A DNA stretch of 64,000 nt from Meiothermus sp. (GTDB lineage Bacteria > Deinococcota > Deinococci > Deinococcales > Thermaceae): NCBI GenBank assembly GCA_026004095.1, contig BPIL01000001.1, forward strand, positions 62,001 to 126,000. The letters run 5' to 3'. The notes beneath the pieces are model-generated. The model ran no database searches and was not told the origin of the DNA. It saw nothing but the letters and a program-made list of their open reading frames with translations. This document shows, in pieces, positions 59,483 through 64,000 of the stretch; the first letter of the stretch is position 1, and each line of letters begins with the position of its first letter. The translations under genes and the position numbers were made by a program.

Positions 59483-61696
59483 ATGGGCTGGCAGAATTTC
59501 GCAAGTACCCTGTGGCTTCGGTGGATAATCGTCGTTTCAATCTTAGGCTTACCAGCCTGCAGCGGCACCCCACCAGATCCCCGCGCACGCGAAGCGATTA
59601 TTCCAGCAACCACCAAAGTTTCTGATCCTTCCACGCGAGACGCGCTCACGCTGTATGACCCCGAGACCGGAATCCTGCGTTTTTCAACCTCCACACCACT
59701 GCTCGATAGCTTAAGGATAGACGACGTACTGGTCAGCGAACCTTCTTCCGCCGCTCCCTATGGTTATCTGCGAAAGATCAAGGCGATTCGGCGCGAAGGT
59801 GCTCAGGTGGTGCTCGAGACCGTTCAAGCCAATCTCACCGACGCAATTCACCAGGGCTGGCTCGAGGCTGCGGACGACCTCGAGGCTTCCGATCTGGCCT
59901 CCGCGATGGCTTTGGTGGAAGGGCTTTCGGTAGGGGTTGTTCAACCCACCGCTAACGTAGGCGATGGTTTCCGCTTTGAAGCCAGGTTTGACGAAACTGT
60001 ACTCGATATCAACGAAGGGGACGTCAGGGTCAAAGTGCGCGTTAATGGCGTGTTCTACTTTAATGCGGGCTACAACATCGCCGTCGGCATCAAGCCCCGT
60101 TTTGGTATTCCACCCGCGTACGTTGACCACTTCGAGGCCTGGATAGGCTTCGAGCAGCGGGCGCAGCTCCAGGTCTCGGGGGAAGCGAATGCCCAAGTCA
60201 ACAAGGAAAAGAAAGTGGCGGAATACCGCTTCAAACCCTTGTGCTTTGCGATTGGGCCGGTGCCGGTGTGCGTTGTCCCGACCGCCTACATTTTTGTGGG
60301 CGCAACCGGTGAGGTTAACCTAAGATTTAGCTACAATGCCGTGCAAACCGCTCAGGCGAGAATCGGCGCGAAGTGGACAGATAGCAGGGGATGGGAAGAA
60401 ATTGAGCCCACACCGGCATTCAACACCTCGTTTGACCAAAACTTTGATATCAACGCCGGGCTCAAGGCAAGGGCGTACACCAAAGCCGAAGGAGCCCTCA
60501 TGCTCTACGGCATTGCAGGGCCGACCATTGGCGCCCAAATGTCCATTGAACTCGACGCCGCCGTGCCGCGTGATCCGTTCTGGATTTTGCGCGGGAGCCT
60601 CAGGGCCTACTATGGTTTTATCGTTGATATACCCGTTATCGGAAGGGTAGCAGAACATAGCGGCACCCTTTATGAAATTAGCAGGGAGTTTGGGCGCTCC
60701 CCGGCCCCCCCACCCACAATCACCATCAGAACCAGCCCCGCTAGCGTACAGCTCCGGGTGGAGACCGACCTGGCTCAGTTCTTCAGGGTTGCCCACCCCC
60801 TCGGGAACGTCGACCTGACCGTAACCTCCAATCTGGACGGCACCCTCTACAGCGGGAACTGGAGCACCGATCCCAATAGCCTGTTTGGCCCCGAACTCAA
60901 GCGCACCTTCAACACGGTGGGCAGCCGAACGCTGACACTCATTGCCAGGTATGTCAACAGCCAGGCCAGCAGCAGCCTGGTGCTCGACGTGGTGAACACC
61001 CCGCCCACCCTGAACCTGCAGTACGGGGGAGACCCCCGCCAGGGCGAGGTATATCCCATCACCGTGCTTATCACCGACCCCAACGAACCCGACACCACCC
61101 GGCTATGCGGCAGTACTCAGTGGTCGGTGGAGGCACCCGACACGCTATCGGCCACTACCGGTTGCTCGGTCTCGGTTACCTTTGGCACTACCGGTGCCCG
61201 CCAGATCCGGGTGACCGCCCGAGATAGCGAGGGAGCTACCACCACCAGAACCCTCACCCTGGATGTGCTGCCCCCACCTGCGAACCCCTATCCCAGGATC
61301 ACCGATTATGGGGTGTACTCGGCTGAATACACCGGAGGGCCGATCCACTGTGGGTCGGTGAGGGTGGCGTCTGGCAGTACTATCAACTTGAGCGATAGAG
61401 GTTGCCCCACCCCCCACCGCTACTACGGCCGGATCACTGTGGAAAACCCAAACAACGAGGCCCTGACCTACGACTGGAAGCTACACGTGAGCCCTCCAGG
61501 GTTTGATAACCTTCTCCTCTCCGAAACCGCCTCCACTAGCTACATCTTCGAGCTCTATAACGTCCACAACAGCGGGCTCAGAACGGATGATTGCCGCGTG
61601 ACTGTGAAAGTCAACGCCCCCGATCCCAGCCGCAGCAAGGGGCCCATCACGGTCTGGACTGGCAGGTGTACCTATTACTCATTTACGCTACGCTAG
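59483..61696 (+). CDS. Large lipoprotein with C-terminal Ig/PKD-like domains
   Basis: This 737-residue protein has a signal and lipobox (VSILGLPAC), an N-terminal beta-rich region (about 30-430, with alternating hydrophobic strands and a possible disulphide around LCFAIGPVPVCVV), then at least two Ig/PKD-like domains (about 440-535 and 540-640: SRTLTLIARYVNSQASSSLV, ARQIRVTARDSEGATTTRTL) and a C-terminal domain with several Cys. AGGAGGT precedes ATG 59483. No catalytic motif. It is probably a surface protein. Confidence 0.75.
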   Translation: MGWQNFASTLWLRWIIVVSILGLPACSGTPPDPRAREAIIPATTKVSDPSTRDALTLYDPETGILRFSTSTPLLDSLRIDDVLVSEPSSAAPYGYLRKIKAIRREGAQVVLETVQANLTDAIHQGWLEAADDLEASDLASAMALVEGLSVGVVQPTANVGDGFRFEARFDETVLDINEGDVRVKVRVNGVFYFNAGYNIAVGIKPRFGIPPAYVDHFEAWIGFEQRAQLQVSGEANAQVNKEKKVAEYRFKPLCFAIGPVPVCVVPTAYIFVGATGEVNLRFSYNAVQTAQARIGAKWTDSRGWEEIEPTPAFNTSFDQNFDINAGLKARAYTKAEGALMLYGIAGPTIGAQMSIELDAAVPRDPFWILRGSLRAYYGFIVDIPVIGRVAEHSGTLYEISREFGRSPAPPPTITIRTSPASVQLRVETDLAQFFRVAHPLGNVDLTVTSNLDGTLYSGNWSTDPNSLFGPELKRTFNTVGSRTLTLIARYVNSQASSSLVLDVVNTPPTLNLQYGGDPRQGEVYPITVLITDPNEPDTTRLCGSTQWSVEAPDTLSATTGCSVSVTFGTTGARQIRVTARDSEGATTTRTLTLDVLPPPANPYPRITDYGVYSAEYTGGPIHCGSVRVASGSTINLSDRGCPTPHRYYGRITVENPNNEALTYDWKLHVSPPGFDNLLLSETASTSYIFELYNVHNSGLRTDDCRVTVKVNAPDPSRSKGPITVWTGRCTYYSFTLR

Positions 61697-61754
61697 AAAA
61701 GATTCCTTTGTGCCAAACCATAAAACGATGCACTGCGCGCCGTATTTTTTGAAG

Positions 61755-61760
61755 TACCAT
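61755..61760 (+). promoter_or_regulatory. -10 box of the DHFR-like pseudogene
   Basis: TACCAT ends 6 nt before the ATG at 61767, a leaderless arrangement kept although the gene is broken. Confidence 0.4.
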
Positions 61761-61766
61761 ACGCCC

Positions 61767-62345
61767 ATGCGAAAGATTACCGGTGCTGTGTTTGTCTCAC
61801 AGGACGGTGTGATGCAAGCCCCGGGTGGGCCGGAGGAAGACCCCCAGTGGGGGATTTGCGCTGGACGGCTGGATATGGGTGTATTCAGACGAAATTACCC
61901 GCGAGGCCGTGCAGGATTATCTTCTGAGCGCACCCTATACGCTCCTGTTGGGGCGCAAAGCCTACGAGATTTTCGTCCCATACTGGCCTAGATGCTCCCC
62001 GAACACCCCTTTGCGGCCCGGTTCAATCCTGCAGCCAAGTACGTGCTCTCGAGCCACGACCTTACCCCTCAGTGGCACAACAGCCACCGTCTGCCCGGCC
62101 TCGAGGCGGTGCGGGAGCTCAAGGCCGCCCAAGGCCCCGACCTGCTGGTGCTGGGAAGCTCGACGCTTTACCCCCAACTGCTGCAAGCGGGCCTTCTGGA
62201 TAAACTCACTGTGTAGACCTATCCGGTGATACCAGGCCGGGGCAAGCGGCTTTTGGGTGAGGGTACGGCGCCCGTTGGTCTGAAGCTGGTGAGTAGCGTG
62301 GTTTCGACCATGGGTGTAGTTATTGCCACCTATGAGCCGCGCTAG
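61767..62345 (+). pseudogene. Broken RibD/DHFR-type reductase gene
   Basis: Three frames together spell a dihydrofolate-reductase-like protein: RKITGAVFVSQDGVMQAPGG (frame 1), GGFALDGWIWVYSDEITREA and TLLLGRKAYEIFVPYWP (frame 2), NPAAKYVLSSHDLTPQWHN and DLLVLGSSTLYPQLLQAGLL (frame 3), then a TAG after LDKLTV and TYPVIPGRGKRLLGEG to a final stop at 62343-62345. Two frameshifts (about 61845 and 61988) and one nonsense codon inactivate it. Confidence 0.82.
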
Positions 62346-62464
62346 TCGGCGCCAAACAGATCAAGAGTTTCATTAGCGCCAAAGGGGATAAGGGGTGGGG
62401 CCTTAAGAGCCAATCATCTTCTGTTCCAAAATACTGGGTGTAATGTTATGGAGCGGAGCTACTT

Positions 62465-62899
62465 ATGGATGTTGATCACAGAGCCCCACTAAAAGCGCGC
62501 AAGGAAATTGTCATTAATGCACCCATTGAAACGGTGTGGGCTCTGCTCACTGGCATCGAGCGTTGGCCAGGGTGGCAACCCGATATCTCCTTTGCTAAGC
62601 TCGAGGGCCCGCTTGCGGTCGGAACCGTTTTTAGATGGAAGGCTAAAGGTTTGAGTATCACGTCAACTATTCAAGTCCTGGAGCCTGGAAGGTGCATTGG
62701 ATGGACGGGCCACTCTCTGGGGATGCGGGCAGTTCACGTTTGGACTCTCGAGCCTCTGGGGAATGGTGTGCGTGTTGCTTCAGAGGAGTCCCTTGCAGGT
62801 TGGCTGGCGCGAACCATGAAATTGTTCGACTCGAGTTTTCTGGATAAATCCCTGGAGAGTTCTTTACGGGTGCTCAAAGCTCAATCTGAGCAACAATAA
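62465..62899 (+). CDS. SRPBCC-family (START-like) protein
   Basis: This 144-residue protein has a polyketide-cyclase/SRPBCC pattern: ARKEIVINAPIETVWALLTG, IERWPGWQPDISFAKLEGPL, GTVFRWKAKGLSITSTI and a C-terminal long helix. Such helix-grip proteins bind hydrophobic ligands. The gene is separated from the next by 10 bp and is likely co-transcribed with it. Confidence 0.83.
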   Translation: MDVDHRAPLKARKEIVINAPIETVWALLTGIERWPGWQPDISFAKLEGPLAVGTVFRWKAKGLSITSTIQVLEPGRCIGWTGHSLGMRAVHVWTLEPLGNGVRVASEESLAGWLARTMKLFDSSFLDKSLESSLRVLKAQSEQQ

Positions 62900-62909
62900 A
62901 GGTGGTTTT

Positions 62910-63269
62910 ATGGGCTCGCATCCGATTAATCTTGCGCTGCGTTTTTTACTCGAGATAGGGGCTTTGCTAGCCTTGGGGGTGTGGGGCTGGCAAAAGAGTG
63001 AAGGTTGGATGCGATTCGTTTTGGTGTTTGGCCTCCCGGGGCTTGCAGCCGCTTTATGGGCTACCTTTCGTGTACCAGGTGATCCCGGAGCGGCCCCAGT
63101 TGCGGTGCCCGGCTTACTTCGACTGGCGCTTGAGCTGGGCTTGTTCGCTATAGCCACATGGGCGCTGTATAGCAATCAAGCAGTGACACTCGCTTGGATT
63201 TTCGCTACTCTGGTAGTTTTACACTACATCGCTTCCTATGACCGTGTTCTATGGTTGTTGAAGCAGTAG
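62910..63269 (+). CDS. YrdB-family (DUF2568) membrane protein
   Basis: This 119-residue protein has four hydrophobic segments with the family pattern LALRFLLEIGALLALGVWGW, GLPGLAAALWATFRVPGDPG and LRLALELGLFAIATWAL. Members are four-helix inner-membrane proteins of unknown function. AAAGGTGG lies before the ATG. It follows the SRPBCC gene by 10 bp. Confidence 0.82.
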   Translation: MGSHPINLALRFLLEIGALLALGVWGWQKSEGWMRFVLVFGLPGLAAALWATFRVPGDPGAAPVAVPGLLRLALELGLFAIATWALYSNQAVTLAWIFATLVVLHYIASYDRVLWLLKQ

Positions 63270-63291
63270 TCTGATCAAACAAGAGAAGGCT

Positions 63292-63945
63292 ATGAACACC
63301 ATTGCAGCAGACCTCGAGGGCACCCTTACCACCGGCGAGACCTGGCGGGGTATGGCCGCCTGGATGCAGGCCCACGGGCGGGCCGCGCAATACCAGTGGT
63401 TTTTCTACCGGAACCTGCCGGGCGCTGTGGCCGCACGGCTGGGCCTGCAAGACAAGCGGACTTTTCAGGATCGCTTTATGGAAGGAGCAGCGGGCTTGCT
63501 GGCGGGGTTGGGGCAGGCCGAGCTGGCCGCGGTGAGCGAGTGGGTGGTGACCAACGAGCTCTGGCCCAAGCGGCGCCAGGACGTGCTGGACGAACTCCTC
63601 AGGCTGCGGCAGGACGGGCGGCGGCTGGTGCTGTGTTCGGCCACCTACCAGCCCATTCTGGAGGCGTTTGCACGGCGGATGGGGGAGGGGGTGGTGGCCC
63701 TGGGTACACCCCTCGAGGTCGAGGGCGGGGTTTTTACCGGTCGGCTGCGGGGGCCGGTGCGCTCGGGGGCGCATAAAGCCGAGCACCTGCGTAAGCTCCT
63801 GGATGGCGAGGTGCTTTATAGAGCCTATGGCGACAGCCTGCCCGACGTACCGATGCTCGAGCTGGCCGAGGAGCCGGTGGCGGTATACCCCGAACCGAAG
63901 CTGCGAGAGCTGGCCTTACAGCGCAACTGGAGGGTAATCGGATGA
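63292..63945 (+). CDS. HAD-superfamily hydrolase (subfamily IB type)
   Basis: This 217-residue protein is a HAD phosphatase with motif I ADLEGTLTTGETW (nucleophile D7, E9 in place of the usual second Asp), motif II LVLCSATYQP, Lys in HKAEHLRKLL and motif IV YGDSLPDVPML. The helical cap between motifs I and II is of the C1 kind, as in SerB-like and lipid-phosphatase-like HADs. It overlaps purN by ATGA. Substrate unknown. Confidence 0.85.
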   Translation: MNTIAADLEGTLTTGETWRGMAAWMQAHGRAAQYQWFFYRNLPGAVAARLGLQDKRTFQDRFMEGAAGLLAGLGQAELAAVSEWVVTNELWPKRRQDVLDELLRLRQDGRRLVLCSATYQPILEAFARRMGEGVVALGTPLEVEGGVFTGRLRGPVRSGAHKAEHLRKLLDGEVLYRAYGDSLPDVPMLELAEEPVAVYPEPKLRELALQRNWRVIG

Positions 63946-64000
63946 GCTACTTTCCTTTGGGACGGCCGGCCCGTATGGCGGTGATGGCCTCGGGGCGCGG
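63942..64000 (+). CDS. purN: Phosphoribosylglycinamide formyltransferase, N-terminus only
   Basis: The window ends 19 codons into a gene starting MSYFPLGRPARMAVMASGRG. The AVMASGRG segment is the N-terminal strand and loop of PurN (usually VLASGxGSN), which formylates GAR in purine synthesis. The assignment rests on this short motif, so confidence is moderate. It is coupled to the HAD gene through an ATGA overlap. Confidence 0.65.
   Translation, partial: MSYFPLGRPARMAVMASGR

Overview
The window is chromosomal DNA from a G+C-rich thermophilic bacterium of the Deinococcus-Thermus group. The best guess is a Meiothermus-like member of the Thermaceae. This is inferred from the gene set (M29 aminopeptidase, S1 protein, NrdR, agmatine deiminase plus N-carbamoylputrescine amidase, PilT, GatB, paired YeeE/YedE genes), from very compact gene packing, and from many start codons preceded 6-9 nt upstream by a TANNNT box with no Shine-Dalgarno. 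The species cannot be settled from the sequence alone. No rRNA, CRISPR array, replication origin or intact prophage was seen.

Layout. 0-3.4 kb: the tail of a cut gene, a SHOCT protein, a Tat-exported intradiol-dioxygenase-like protein, and an ApbE / DUF2271 / PepSY set (extracytoplasmic flavin chemistry). 3.4-8.5 kb: a sugar operon on the minus strand (binding protein, two permeases, a small membrane protein, an alpha/alpha-barrel glycosidase) with a promoter and palindromic operator. 8.5-16.5 kb: TsaE, an MFS pump, a macrodomain protein, a VapBC-type pair, a C45 acyltransferase, a phosphatase, a split chromate transporter and two tandem GNAT proteins. 16.6-22.4 kb: a GAF/HD-GYP signalling protein, a catalytically degenerate SDR beside nrdR, a coiled-coil zinc-ribbon protein and a Nudix hydrolase. 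22.4-28.2 kb: an SDR, an AbrB/PIN toxin-antitoxin pair, the aguA-aguB putrescine pathway, and a PLP trans-sulfuration gene whose 5' end abuts an IS630-family element. 28.2-31.5 kb: purM and gatB.

32.1-33.1 kb is a small graveyard beside tRNA-Arg(CCU). It holds the C-terminus of a tyrosine recombinase joined to the N-terminus of a PIN toxin, two small antitoxin genes and a second cut-off PIN gene. 33.1-45 kb: small membrane proteins, HrpB, an ArsB/SLC13-like transporter, TrmK, a two-gene thiosulfate (YeeE/YedE) importer with a GATAAAA palindrome, three secreted proteins (two ending in MliC-like domains), a degenerate E2-like protein and an M29 aminopeptidase. 45-54 kb: ribosomal protein S1, a MoaD-MoaE fusion, HrcA, amt-glnK, RlmB, PilT, a universal stress protein and an orphan ABC-2 permease.

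54-62.3 kb looks accessory. A large XRE/STAND/TPR regulator faces a run of secreted proteins: a double NTF2-like lipoprotein, two small secreted proteins and a 737-residue lipoprotein. Two decayed genes are interspersed: a helical plus zinc-ribbon protein and a DHFR/RibD-type reductase. The window ends with SRPBCC, YrdB and HAD genes and the first codons of purN.

Positions were read by hand. In homopolymer-rich stretches (notably near 13.45 kb and 32.87-32.95 kb) the exact base may be off by one.
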